From Bog-473 sp963807675 (GTDB lineage Bacteria > Actinomycetota > Acidimicrobiia > Acidimicrobiales > RAAP-2): DNA of 64,000 nt. Position numbers and translations under genes: made by a program. Numbering within the stretch: the first letter of the stretch is position 1; each line of letters opens with the position of its first letter. Under the pieces are notes generated by a model. That model did no database searches. It worked only from the letters and a program-made list of their open reading frames with translations, and was not told the DNA's origin. Location: the NCBI GenBank assembly GCA_963807675.1, contig CAWECP010000003.1, forward strand, positions 62,001 through 126,000. The letters are read 5' to 3'. Below, piece after piece: positions 51,959 to 60,325 of the stretch.

Positions 51959-53155
51959 GTGCCGAGCGACCGCACCACGGTGACCGAATTGGGCACGGCG
52001 CTGGGCATGCTGGGTGAGCCGGACATCGACGTGGCCGTGCGCTCACGCACGCCGGTCATGCACAGCCTGGCGCCCGAGAACTGGGACCGCCTGGCGCGGC
52101 TGCGCGCCGGTGGCGCCTTCGACACCGAGTTCCACGCGGCGTGGGAGAACGGCCGCGCGTTCCTGGCCGCCGAAGACGGCCTGCGCCGGCGGCTGCCCAA
52201 CGTCGTCGAGTGGAAGGGCACCGGCCGGGCACCCGGCGACGAGGTGGCGCCCATCGACCTCCGGGTCGACCACGTGTACCTCGTCAGCTGCAAGTACCTC
52301 TCGGACATCTTGTTCAACGCCTCTCCCTCCCACGTGTTCGACGATCTCCTGGTCGGCGCGCGCGGCAGCCGATCGGGCCGCGACAAACGGCTGGCCGGAG
52401 ACTGGTACGCCGAGGTGGCGCCGGCGGAGTACGAGGCGCTGTACGCCGAGGTCCTCCGAGCGGCGCACGACTGGGAGGGCACCCCGCTCACGTCGACCGC
52501 AACGAAAACCCGTCCGCGAGCCTCCTCCCCGTCGGGAGCACGGGGCGGCGCGGCATCGCTGCCGGGCCTCGACGCCGAGGGCGCCGAGACGGGCGGCGGG
52601 GGCGTCCGCCGCGACACCGCCGGGCCTCCCGCCGTCCTGCGCAATCTGCCGACGCGGGCATCGCAGCTGTCCTCCGGGCAGCGGGAAGCCCTGGGTGCGT
52701 GGCTGCGACCGGGGTGGCCCGGGTCCACCAAGGCGCTCTACGCGCGGCTGTCCGCCGCGGTGGCCACTGCGTCGGTCCGGCGGTGGGAGAGCGCCATGGA
52801 GGAGCGGGGCGGCAACGGCGAGGCGATCCTGTGGCGGCTCCTGCGCATGGGCGGCGCGCCGTACTTCGTCCTGGGCTCGTCGGCCACCCGCTCGCTGCGC
52901 CTGCGCATCGCCACCGCGTGGGACTGGCGCCAGCAGTTCCAGCTGGTCTCCATCACGATGGAGCCGCAACGGGGCGGACAACCCCGGGTCACCTGGTCGG
53001 CGCTGGTGCGGGACCGGATGACCCATGGGGTGAAGGAGATCACGGGGCACATCGAGATCCGCTGGAGCCACGGGCGGTTCGGCGGGGCCCCCGAAGCCAA
53101 GGGCTACCTGGACACACCCCATCACCTCGTGCCCGGGTATTACCCCTTGCGATGA
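51959..53155 (+). CDS. Unknown protein with possible PD-(D/E)xK-like motif
   Basis: A 398-residue protein I cannot assign. Around residues 84-112 it has EWKG, then PIDLRVDHVYLVSCKYLSD, a strand-Asp-strand-x-Lys arrangement (Asp100 or Asp104, Lys112) resembling PD-(D/E)xK nucleases, though the middle acid is replaced by Ser. The middle (about 180-225) is low-complexity. The last 150 residues are beta-rich and end GYYPLR. Its gene follows the methyltransferase pair by 46 bases, so it could be the cognate restriction enzyme. Its stop overlaps the ATG of a GNAT gene. The nuclease idea is a hypothesis. Confidence 0.6.
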   Translation: MPSDRTTVTELGTALGMLGEPDIDVAVRSRTPVMHSLAPENWDRLARLRAGGAFDTEFHAAWENGRAFLAAEDGLRRRLPNVVEWKGTGRAPGDEVAPIDLRVDHVYLVSCKYLSDILFNASPSHVFDDLLVGARGSRSGRDKRLAGDWYAEVAPAEYEALYAEVLRAAHDWEGTPLTSTATKTRPRASSPSGARGGAASLPGLDAEGAETGGGGVRRDTAGPPAVLRNLPTRASQLSSGQREALGAWLRPGWPGSTKALYARLSAAVATASVRRWESAMEERGGNGEAILWRLLRMGGAPYFVLGSSATRSLRLRIATAWDWRQQFQLVSITMEPQRGGQPRVTWSALVRDRMTHGVKEITGHIEIRWSHGRFGGAPEAKGYLDTPHHLVPGYYPLR

Positions 53156-53739
53156 CCGCGTTCGACCTCACCGCCTTCACACCACCGCTGCAGGTGCCGC
53201 AGCTGAGCTGCCCACCGGTCGTGCTCCGGCCCTACCGCGTCTCGGACCTGGGCTTGGTCCGGCAGGCCTCGGCCGATCCCCTGATCCCGTCGATCTCGTC
53301 CGTCCCTCGCCGCTACAGCGACGACGCGGGGCGGGCGTTCATCGAGCGCCAGCACCGACGGGCCACCGAGGGAGCCGGATTCTCCTTCGTCATCGCCGAG
53401 GAGGCCGAGCCGACCCTCGGCCTGGGGTCCATCGGGCTGTGGCTGCACGAGATCGAGAACGGGCGCGCCTCGATCGGCTACTGGCTGGTCGCCCCCGTCC
53501 GAGGGCGCGGTCTGGCCGCGCACGCGCTACGGGCGCTGGTGTCGTTCGCGTTCGGGCAGCTGGCCATCCCCCGCCTCCACCTCTACGTGGAACCCTGGAA
53601 CGTGGCATCGGCGCGCACGGCCGAGGCAGCCGGCTTCACACGCGAGGCGACGCTGCGAGGATGGGAGCGCATCGACGGTGAGCAGCACGACGCCGACTCC
53701 TTCGCCCTCCTGCACACGGAGTGGATCGGCAACGCCTAA
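53152..53739 (+). CDS. GNAT-family acetyltransferase (RimJ/RimL-like)
   Basis: A 195-residue acetyltransferase. The acetyl-CoA loop is in GYWLVAPVRGRGLAAHALRAL, and the family end LHLYVEPWNVASARTAEAAGF is clear. The RimJ/RimL subgroup acetylates protein N-termini or small amines and antibiotics; the target is unknown. ATG 53152 overlaps the upstream stop (ATGA), so it is cotranslated with the unknown nuclease-like protein. Confidence 0.92.
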   Translation: MTAFDLTAFTPPLQVPQLSCPPVVLRPYRVSDLGLVRQASADPLIPSISSVPRRYSDDAGRAFIERQHRRATEGAGFSFVIAEEAEPTLGLGSIGLWLHEIENGRASIGYWLVAPVRGRGLAAHALRALVSFAFGQLAIPRLHLYVEPWNVASARTAEAAGFTREATLRGWERIDGEQHDADSFALLHTEWIGNA

Positions 53740-53782
53740 CGGCGTCGGGCGTCGGCCGAACGACCTCTGCCAGACTGCCCGG

Positions 53783-54184
53783 GTGTTCCGGCGCCAGCAT
53801 CAAGTCGAGAACGTCTCTCAGCGTGTCGACCGGCTCATGGCCGCGGTATTCGTGGCGGACAAGGACACTCGCATGGCGCGGCTGGCCGAGGATCTCGCAC
53901 CGGATTTCGTCTACGTGGGGCCCGACGGTGTCTTCGACGGCGCCGACGGCCTCAGCGATGCCTTCGCCGGCTACCGCCACGAGGAGTGGCGGCACGCCGC
54001 GCTCCGGCGCACCAGTCCGGTGGACCTGCACCACGGCTCCTTCCGCTTCACCTGGGCCCGGCTGGAGCAGAGCGCGACGGTCATGGAAGGCTGGGGCTTC
54101 GGCTCGCTCGACGAGTCGGGATTGATCCGACGGGTGGTTGTCTTCGAAGGCCTGGAGCCCAGCCGATTCGCCGGTGGCGCCTGA
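53783..54184 (+). CDS. SnoaL-like / NTF2-fold protein
   Basis: A 133-residue protein of NTF2-like size. An N-terminal helix (VDRLMAAVFVADKDTRMARL) is followed by LAPDFVYVGPDGVFDGADGL and strands such as GSFRFTWARLEQSATVMEG. This is a small sensor or enzyme fold with no clear substrate. GTG 53783 is the most likely start. An enoyl-CoA hydratase gene follows 15 bases on. Confidence 0.75.
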   Translation: MFRRQHQVENVSQRVDRLMAAVFVADKDTRMARLAEDLAPDFVYVGPDGVFDGADGLSDAFAGYRHEEWRHAALRRTSPVDLHHGSFRFTWARLEQSATVMEGWGFGSLDESGLIRRVVVFEGLEPSRFAGGA

Positions 54185-54199
54185 GACAGGGAGGGACAC

Positions 54200-54997
54200 A
54201 TGCTGGTGCTGGTCAAGGTGGCCGACAGGGTGGCCACCGTCACCTTGAACCGCCCCGAGGCGCGCAACGCCCTGTCGCGAGAGCTCAACCGTGAGCTGGC
54301 CCGGGCCATCACCCAGCTCGACGCCGACGAGGGCGTGCGCTGCCTCGTGCTGACCGGGGCCGATCCCGCCTTCTGTGCCGGGGTCGACCTCAAGGAGCTC
54401 TCGACCGAGGACCGTTCGACACAACAGGAACGACAGAGCGCGCCGGCCGCCCACGTGGGCATGCTGCCGCCCCATGAGACGCCGATCATCGGGGCCGTCA
54501 ATGGCCCGGCCGTCACGGGCGGCTTCGAGGTGGCCCTCGGCTGCGACTTCCTCATCGCCTCCGAACGGGCGCGCTTCGCCGACACCCACGCCCGCGTCGG
54601 AGTCATGCCCGGCGGCGGGCTCACGGTCCGGCTGCCCAAGCTCATCGGTGTCGACCGGGCCCGGCGCATGAGCTTCACCGGCGACTACATCGACGCGGCG
54701 ACGGCCTTGCTGTGGGGGCTGGTGGTCGAGGTCGTGCCGCACGAGGCCTTGCTGCCGCGGGCCCACGAGATCGCCACCGCCGTGAGCTCCATCCCACCGG
54801 AGAACGTCCGCGAAATCCGGCGCATGTACGACGCGATCGGCGCGCTCGCGGGAGACGAGGCCTGGCAGGCCGAGTCGGACTGGTCGAGGAAGTGGATCAC
54901 CGAACGCTTCGACCAGTCACGCCTGGCCACCGAACGGGAGCACATCATGGCCCGGGGCCGCGCCCAGAGCACGGGGCTGGACGCCAAGCCGGCGTGA
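54200..54997 (+). CDS. Enoyl-CoA hydratase/isomerase family protein
   Basis: A 265-residue crotonase-fold enzyme. The acyl-CoA oxyanion segments are FCAGVDLKEL and AVNGPAVTGGFEVAL; the start VATVTLNRPEARNALS is typical. The usual second catalytic Glu position carries VGVMPGGGLTVRLPK, so hydratase, isomerase or another crotonase activity is open. GGAGGG lies just before ATG 54200. Its stop region overlaps the GTG of the LLM oxidoreductase, a coupled pair suggesting a lipid or side-chain degradation step. Confidence 0.92.
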   Translation: MLVLVKVADRVATVTLNRPEARNALSRELNRELARAITQLDADEGVRCLVLTGADPAFCAGVDLKELSTEDRSTQQERQSAPAAHVGMLPPHETPIIGAVNGPAVTGGFEVALGCDFLIASERARFADTHARVGVMPGGGLTVRLPKLIGVDRARRMSFTGDYIDAATALLWGLVVEVVPHEALLPRAHEIATAVSSIPPENVREIRRMYDAIGALAGDEAWQAESDWSRKWITERFDQSRLATEREHIMARGRAQSTGLDAKPA

Positions 54998-56028
54998 GGG
55001 TCTACGCGGGCATGGACCCGCGGTGCAGCCTGCCCGAAGCGGTCGCCCACGCCGAGCGGGTGGAGCGGCTGGGCTATGACGGGATCCACGTGGCGGAGAC
55101 CGTGCACGACGCCATGGCGGTGGCGCTCCTGGTGGCCGAGCACACGGAACACCTGACCGTCCGCACGAGCGTCGCCCTCGCCTTCACCCGCAGCCCCACC
55201 CTGCTGGCCTACGCGGCCTGGGACCTCTCCAAGTTGAGTGCGGGGCGGTTCCAGCTCGGGCTGGGCACGCAGATCAGGCAGAACATCGAGGACCGCTACG
55301 CGGTGCCCTTCGGCGAAGACCCCATCGGCCGCCTGCGCGACTACGTCGGCGCGGTGCGGGCCGCCTTCACGTCGTTCGCCACCGGCCAGGCGCCGTCCTA
55401 CGAGAGCGCGCACTACTCGGTCACCCGCATGCAGCCCTACTTCAACCCGGGCCCTGACCCCGAGACGGCGGTGCCGCCGATCTACCTGGGCGGCGTACAG
55501 CGCAGGGCATGCGAGCTGGCCGGCGCCATCGGGGACGGATTCGTCAGCCACCCGACCAATTCCAACCCGCGCTACCTGGTCGAAACCTGTCTTTCCGCTC
55601 TGGCCACGGGTGCTCGCGCCTCCGGCCGCGACCTGGCCGTCGATGGGTTCGAGACAGTGGTCGGCACGTCGGTCATTACGGGGGCGTCGGCGGACGCCGT
55701 CCTCATCGAACGCGAGCGCCAGCGTCGCCTCCTGGCCTTCCTGTACTCCACGCCGGCCTACGCGCCGACCCTCGAGCTCTACGGCTGGGACGAGCTCGGG
55801 CCTCGGCTACGCGACCTCATCCGCCACGAACGCTGGGACGACCTGGGCGCCGTGCTCTCCGACGAGGTGCTCGACACCCTGGTGCCGTGCGGGACGTTCG
55901 AGGAGCTGCCGGGCCTGCTGCTACAGCGATTCTCGGCGCTCGGACAAGGCATCCTCATTTCGCCGCCGACGGACGACGCGACGGACGACGCCTTCGCCGC
56001 CGTGGTAGCTGCCGTCCGCGCCGGCTGA
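54994..56028 (+). CDS. LLM-class F420-dependent oxidoreductase (TIGR03617-like)
   Basis: A 344-residue luciferase-like barrel. It begins RVYAGMDPRCSLPEAV. The conserved pieces are GYDGIHVAETVHDAM, then FQLGLGTQIRQNIEDRY, and PIYLGGVQRRACELAG. This pattern fits the TIGR03617 group of predicted F420 enzymes in actinobacteria. GTG 54994 overlaps the enoyl-CoA hydratase stop (GTGA). The frame is open upstream to 54712 but that part is a shadow of the hydratase. Confidence 0.92.
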   Translation: MRVYAGMDPRCSLPEAVAHAERVERLGYDGIHVAETVHDAMAVALLVAEHTEHLTVRTSVALAFTRSPTLLAYAAWDLSKLSAGRFQLGLGTQIRQNIEDRYAVPFGEDPIGRLRDYVGAVRAAFTSFATGQAPSYESAHYSVTRMQPYFNPGPDPETAVPPIYLGGVQRRACELAGAIGDGFVSHPTNSNPRYLVETCLSALATGARASGRDLAVDGFETVVGTSVITGASADAVLIERERQRRLLAFLYSTPAYAPTLELYGWDELGPRLRDLIRHERWDDLGAVLSDEVLDTLVPCGTFEELPGLLLQRFSALGQGILISPPTDDATDDAFAAVVAAVRAG

Positions 56029-56055
56029 AGCTGCCGGGGCGGGAGCGCGGCGTCG

Positions 56056-56955
56056 TCAACCCGCCATGGGGAAGATGAGCTCCTCGGCCGCCATGGCCTC
56101 CACGGCGGCGCGGCGCTCGGCGCCGTCCATGCCGGCGTAGCGCTCGGCCGACGCCAGGACCCGCGGCAGCAGTGGGATGTCGCCGGGCGTGCAGAAGGCG
56201 TGGACGCCGGGCGTGGACAGGGCGAAGTGCACGCCGCGGTCGATCTCCTCGTCGTTGGCCACCGGCTCGTACCACGAGTCGGCCCAGCGCGCCGCGGTAG
56301 CCGGGCTGCCGGCCACGGCATCACCCATGGGCCGGCGGTCGGCCCAGGGGCGCCGCGCCACCGCCTTGATCACCATGACGCCGACGTCGCGCTCGGCACA
56401 CACCGCGAGGAGCTCTTCGGCCGGCTCGCGGTACTCGGGCCGCGCCCACAGCGCGGGGTAAACGGGGAACATCACCGTGTCGAGGTCGAAGCGGCGCAAC
56501 GCCTCGAGGTGCGACCGCGGTACCTCGAGGTCGTGCCCAGTGATGCCGGCGAAGCGCGTGTGGCCAGCGTCGCGCAGGGCCACGATGCGCTCGAGCGCGG
56601 CCGAGCGCCGGTCCAGCTCGGCCAGCGACGTCACGGCGTGCGCCTGGTACAGGTCGAGCACCTCGGCGTGCAGCAGGCGCCGCGTGGTGTCGAACTGATC
56701 CGTGACGCCCTCGGGGTTGGCCCGCAGCGTCTTGCCGGCGATGAAGATGTCGTCGCGGTGCACGGCCAGGTGGGGACCGACCACCGACTCGGCCGCCCCG
56801 TACTGCGGGGCGATGTCCAGATGATTGACGCCGTGGTCCAGGGCCAGCTGCAGCCACTCGCCCGCCTCCTCGAGTGTGGCCGCCCAGCAGGCGGCACCGC
56901 CCAAGACGGCCACGCTGCTCTCGTGGCCCGTGCGCCCCAAGCGCCGGTACTCCAT
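56056..56955 (-). CDS. Aldo/keto reductase
   Basis: A 299-residue NADP-dependent (beta/alpha)8 reductase. It begins YRRLGRTGHESSVAVLGGAA. The catalytic Asp-Tyr pair falls in DHGVNHLDIAPQYGAAES, Lys in IFIAGKTLR, and the His position reads LDLYQAHAV. The motif is complete, so aldehyde or ketone reduction is likely. ATG 56955 is the family start; the frame continues upstream to 57381 as a shadow of the VOC gene. The gene is 11 bases after the VOC gene on the same strand. Confidence 0.92.
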   Translation of the reverse strand: MEYRRLGRTGHESSVAVLGGAACWAATLEEAGEWLQLALDHGVNHLDIAPQYGAAESVVGPHLAVHRDDIFIAGKTLRANPEGVTDQFDTTRRLLHAEVLDLYQAHAVTSLAELDRRSAALERIVALRDAGHTRFAGITGHDLEVPRSHLEALRRFDLDTVMFPVYPALWARPEYREPAEELLAVCAERDVGVMVIKAVARRPWADRRPMGDAVAGSPATAARWADSWYEPVANDEEIDRGVHFALSTPGVHAFCTPGDIPLLPRVLASAERYAGMDGAERRAAVEAMAAEELIFPMAG

Positions 56956-56966
56956 GGCGGACCCGC

Positions 56967-57743
56967 TCAGCTCTTCAGCTTCAGGATGTTGAAGACGGCG
57001 CCAACGTTGTCGGCGACCACCGCCATGCGGCCCGGCTCGATGTCCATCGGGCCCATGAACACCGCGCCGCCGAGCTCTTGCGCCTTGGCTGCGGTGGCGT
57101 CGGCGTCGTCCACGGCGAAGTACACGCCCCAGGTCGGCGGGATCTCCGCTGGCATCTCGGGCTGCTTCGGCATCATGCCTCCGACTGACTTCCCGCCCAA
57201 CTTCCACTCGGTGTAGGCGGGAGGGCCGCCAGGGTCGCCCCCCATGTCCTCGGCGTCCCAGCCGAACACCGCCCCGTAGAACGCCTTGGAGGCGTCGAGG
57301 TCGGTGGTGATCAGCTCGTTCCAGCAGAACGTGTTGGGCTCGTTGGCCAGCTGTGCCCCGAGATGCGACTTGGGCTGCCACAGTCCGATGACCGCGCCCA
57401 ACGCGTCGGAGACGATGGCCATCCGACCCACGTCCATGACGTCCATCGGTCCCATGAGGACCGTCCCCCCGTTGGCGCCCACCTTGGCGGCGGCGTCGTC
57501 GGCGGCGTCAACGTTGACGTAGGTCATCCAGGCTGGCGGGAAGTCGGGGTTCATCTGCGGACCCAGGCCCGCCACTGTCTTGCCCCCGAACGTGCACACC
57601 GAGTAGCCACCCGCCTCGGGCGCGCCCTCGGGGCACTCCCAGCCGAAGAGGGCGCCGTAGAACGCCTTCGACTTCTCCAGGTCCGGGCTGCTCAGGTCCA
57701 CCCACGAGGGGACTCCGTTCTCATAACGCTCGAATTCCACCAT
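56967..57743 (-). CDS. VOC-family protein with two glyoxalase-like domains
   Basis: A 258-residue protein with two similar halves (about 1-125 and 130-258), each with the SWVDLSSPDLEKSKAFYG or WNELITTDLDASKAFYG opening and a Met-Gly-Pro-Met-Asp repeat. It resembles the actinobacterial 27-30 kDa hydroxylase-like antigens (CFP30B type). The VOC fold binds metal in glyoxalases and dioxygenases, but the metal ligands are not clear here. GGAGGG is just before ATG 57743. The aldo/keto reductase follows 11 bases downstream. Confidence 0.9.
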   Translation of the reverse strand: MVEFERYENGVPSWVDLSSPDLEKSKAFYGALFGWECPEGAPEAGGYSVCTFGGKTVAGLGPQMNPDFPPAWMTYVNVDAADDAAAKVGANGGTVLMGPMDVMDVGRMAIVSDALGAVIGLWQPKSHLGAQLANEPNTFCWNELITTDLDASKAFYGAVFGWDAEDMGGDPGGPPAYTEWKLGGKSVGGMMPKQPEMPAEIPPTWGVYFAVDDADATAAKAQELGGAVFMGPMDIEPGRMAVVADNVGAVFNILKLKS

Positions 57744-57856
57744 GCCCTCCCTTGCTCTCTTTCTCCCCGACCACCTCCGACGGTACCCGACCGATCGCCC
57801 ACCTGCACCGGTCGGAGTGAGAAGATCACGGGAATGTCACACCGGCTCGACGTCCG

Positions 57857-58360
57857 ATGAGCCCGAACCCGATCGGCGCCCGGGTCGAGCAGCTGGCGCA
57901 GTCCCTGGCCGAGCGGATCGTGCCGATGATCGTCGACGCAATCGACATCGACTCCATCATCGACCAAGTCGACGTGGACAGGATCGTCAGCCGGGTGGAC
58001 ATCGACGCCATCGTGAGCCGGGTCGACATCGACGCCATCATCGACCGGGTCGACATCGAAAAGGTGATCGACCGGGTCGACATCCAGAAGGTCGTCGAGC
58101 GCGTCGACATCAACGCCATCGTCGACAAGATCGACATCGACTCCCTGATGGAGCAGACCGAGCTCGGCTCCATCATCGCCCGCTCGACCACCGGCGTCAT
58201 CACGGAGATCCTCGACGTGATCCGCAGTCAGGGCGTCGGCCTGGACGACTTCATTTTGCGCTGGGGCAACCGCCTGATCGGGCGGGGCCGCAAGATCAAG
58301 GACTGGCCCGACGGCCCGCCGCTGCTGGTCGAACCTCGAGAGGTGGCGCCGACGACATGA
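57857..58360 (+). CDS. Protein with eight 9-residue repeats
   Basis: A 167-residue protein with a striking repeat: from residue 29 to 100, eight tandem nine-residue units of the form (V/I)D(I/V)-x-x-I-(V/I)-x-(R/K/Q). Hydrophobic residues at positions 1, 3, 6 and 7 alternate with acidic and basic ones. The flanks are a helix (residues 7-28) and a C-terminal part with TELGSIIARSTTGVI and FILRWGNRLI. The fold is not obvious; a solenoid or amphipathic filament is possible. Its stop overlaps the ATG of an RDD membrane protein, so they work together. I recall similar proteins next to RDD genes in other actinobacteria but know no function. Confidence 0.85.
   Translation: MSPNPIGARVEQLAQSLAERIVPMIVDAIDIDSIIDQVDVDRIVSRVDIDAIVSRVDIDAIIDRVDIEKVIDRVDIQKVVERVDINAIVDKIDIDSLMEQTELGSIIARSTTGVITEILDVIRSQGVGLDDFILRWGNRLIGRGRKIKDWPDGPPLLVEPREVAPTT
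57941..58156 (+). repeat. Eight tandem 27-bp coding repeats
   Basis: DNA of the nine-residue repeats above. Units are degenerate but share GTCGACATC near the start of most copies (for example at 57995, 58022 and 58049). Confidence 0.85.
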
Positions 58361-58911
58361 CAACCGTTTCCGTTCCCTCACCCGAGCTGACGGTCGGCCG
58401 CCAGGGTCACTACGCCGGCGCGGTCAGCCGCCTGGTGGCCTTCGGTGCCGACGTCGGGGTCTCATGGGTCGCCTACACGCTCGGACTCGCCCTGGTGAAC
58501 GCCGCCGTCAAGCTGGCCAGCGGACATAGCTACACGCTTTCCAACCATCGGATCCTCGCTCTGGTGATACTCACGGTTTGGGAATTCATCTACTTCAGCT
58601 ATCAGTGGGCTGTCAGCGGCAAGACGTTCGGCATGGCTGTCTTCGGCCTGCAGGTGGTCACATCGGAGGGCGCCCCCATCTCGATCCGCCAGGCCGTCCT
58701 GCGCACGCTGGGGTTGGCACTGACCATCGCGACACTCGGCATCGGCTTCCTCGGCATCGTGTACCAGCGCGAGCGACGGGCGCTCGACGACTACGTGGCG
58801 GGGACGGCGGTCGTCTACGACTGGGACGCCCGGGCGGCCCGCCTGCGCTGGATGGCCCGCGAGGGGCAGGCGCACGGGAGGAAGTCCGGCGGCACTCCGC
58901 CCGCCGCGTAG
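58357..58911 (+). CDS. RDD-family membrane protein
   Basis: A 184-residue protein with the RDD domain: Arg in AVSRLVAFGADVGVSWVAY, then helices and a loop, ending with YQRERRALDDYVAGTAVVYD carrying the Asp-Asp. Three to four membrane helices are at about residues 25-48, 65-85 and 110-135. RDD proteins are integral membrane proteins of unclear function; some are transporters. ATG 58357 overlaps the repeat-protein stop (ATGA). Confidence 0.9.
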   Translation: MTTVSVPSPELTVGRQGHYAGAVSRLVAFGADVGVSWVAYTLGLALVNAAVKLASGHSYTLSNHRILALVILTVWEFIYFSYQWAVSGKTFGMAVFGLQVVTSEGAPISIRQAVLRTLGLALTIATLGIGFLGIVYQRERRALDDYVAGTAVVYDWDARAARLRWMAREGQAHGRKSGGTPPAA

Positions 58912-58971
58912 CCGCGTCGCCGCGTGAGGGTGTCGCCGTGGAGGCGGCGCCAGGCCCCTACCATGCCCGCC

Positions 58972-59775
58972 ATGTCCTTCACCGAAGTCACCCGGCCGCA
59001 CCCTCAGGTCGCCGTCGTCACGCTGAACCGGCCGGAGCGCATGAACGCCATGGCCTTCGACGTGATGATCCCCTTCCGTGACGCGCTGCGCGACATCGGA
59101 GCCGACAACGAGGTCCGGGTCGTCGTCGTCACCGGCGCCGGGCGCGGCTTCTGCTCGGGCGCCGATCACGAGAACCCGGGCACCATCCCGAACCTCGACG
59201 GGCTGACGGTGCCCACGATCGCGCTGCGCTCCATGGAGATGCTCGACGACGTCATCTCCACCATCCGCCGCCTGCACCAGCCGGTCATCGCCGCGGTCAA
59301 CGGGGCCGCCATCGGGGGCGGCTTCTGTCTGGCGCTGGCGGCCGACCTGCGCATCGCGTCCGAGGAGGCCTACTTCCGAGCGGCCGGCATCAACAACGGC
59401 CTCACGGCGGCCGAGCTCGGGCTCAGCTTCCTGCTGCCACGCAGCATCGGACAGACGCGGGCGGCCGAGATCATGCTGACCGGACGCGACATCGACGCGG
59501 CGGAGGCCGAGCGGATCGGCCTCGTCTCCAAGGTCGTACCCCGACCCGAGCTGCTGCCGGCCTGCTTCGAGCTGGCCGACCGGATCAACGGCTGGAGCCG
59601 GGCCGGTGTCGAGCTGACCAAGCGCCAGCTGTGGAACAGCCTCGACGCCAGCAGCCTGCAGTCCCACATGGACGCCGAGGGAGCGTCGCAGCTGTTCGTG
59701 CGCATCACGACACGCAACTTCGAGGAGTCGGTAGCGGCGCGCAAGGAGGGGCGCACGCCGGACTTCAAGGACTGA
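58972..59775 (+). CDS. Enoyl-CoA hydratase/isomerase family protein
   Basis: A 267-residue crotonase-fold protein. It has VAVVTLNRPERMNAM, FCSGADHENPG and AVNGAAIGGGFCLALAAD. The C-terminal part LDASSLQSHMDAEGASQLF is common in actinobacterial members. The usual Glu pair region (GINNGLTAAELGLSFLLPR) keeps one acidic residue. The substrate is unknown. ATGs at 58963 and 58972 are both possible; the latter begins the family start. Confidence 0.92.
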   Translation: MSFTEVTRPHPQVAVVTLNRPERMNAMAFDVMIPFRDALRDIGADNEVRVVVVTGAGRGFCSGADHENPGTIPNLDGLTVPTIALRSMEMLDDVISTIRRLHQPVIAAVNGAAIGGGFCLALAADLRIASEEAYFRAAGINNGLTAAELGLSFLLPRSIGQTRAAEIMLTGRDIDAAEAERIGLVSKVVPRPELLPACFELADRINGWSRAGVELTKRQLWNSLDASSLQSHMDAEGASQLFVRITTRNFEESVAARKEGRTPDFKD

Positions 59776-59794
59776 CCGGTCTCAGCGGCCTGGG

Positions 59795-60175
59795 CTAGGG
59801 CGCGTTGACCAGCGAGTTGGCCGCCATGGTCAGATAGTCACGGAGCTCGATGGCGTCGGCGGGCGAAATACGCGACGCCCGCTCCAGCTCGAGGAGCGCC
59901 TCGAGCATGTGGCGCAGCCAGGCGTCGCGCTCGCCCGGGCCGATCACGAACGGCACGTGGCGCATGCGCAGGCGCGGGTGGCCGCGCTGCTCGCTGTAGG
60001 TGCCCGGACCGCCCCAGTACTGGATGAGGAACAGCGCAAGATGCTGTGCCGGCTCGGTGAGGTCGTCGGGGTAGAGCGGGCGCAACAGCGGGTCGCCGGC
60101 GACCCCGAGGTAGAAGAGGTCGACCAGGTCGACGAAGAAGGCGTCGCCCCCCACTCGCTCGTACATCGTCTCCAC
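59795..60175 (-). CDS. glbO: Group II truncated hemoglobin
   Basis: A 126-residue haem protein of the trHbO type that binds O2 and NO. The family core is clear: YERVGGDAFFVDLVDLFY, then DPLLRPLYPDDL, QYWGGPGTYSEQRGHPRLRMRHVPF with the proximal His, and AWLRHML. GTG at 60175 or ATG at 60166 are likely starts; the frame is open to 60205 but the extra residues are not family-like. It is divergent from the tRNA gene. Confidence 0.92.
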   Translation of the reverse strand: METMYERVGGDAFFVDLVDLFYLGVAGDPLLRPLYPDDLTEPAQHLALFLIQYWGGPGTYSEQRGHPRLRMRHVPFVIGPGERDAWLRHMLEALLELERASRISPADAIELRDYLTMAANSLVNAP

Positions 60176-60212
60176 GCAGCCGAGAGTAGAGGCTTTAGAC
60201 TGCACGTCGATT

Positions 60213-60286
<74 letters not shown>

Positions 60287-60325
60287 AGCGAGACTTGCGT
60301 CAGCCAGACGCAGAGCAGGGGGGAC

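Noticed and set aside
57941..58156. 27-bp tandem repeats considered as a CRISPR or VNTR locus
   Set aside because: They keep frame, code for a regular peptide repeat and have no spacers; they are part of a protein gene.
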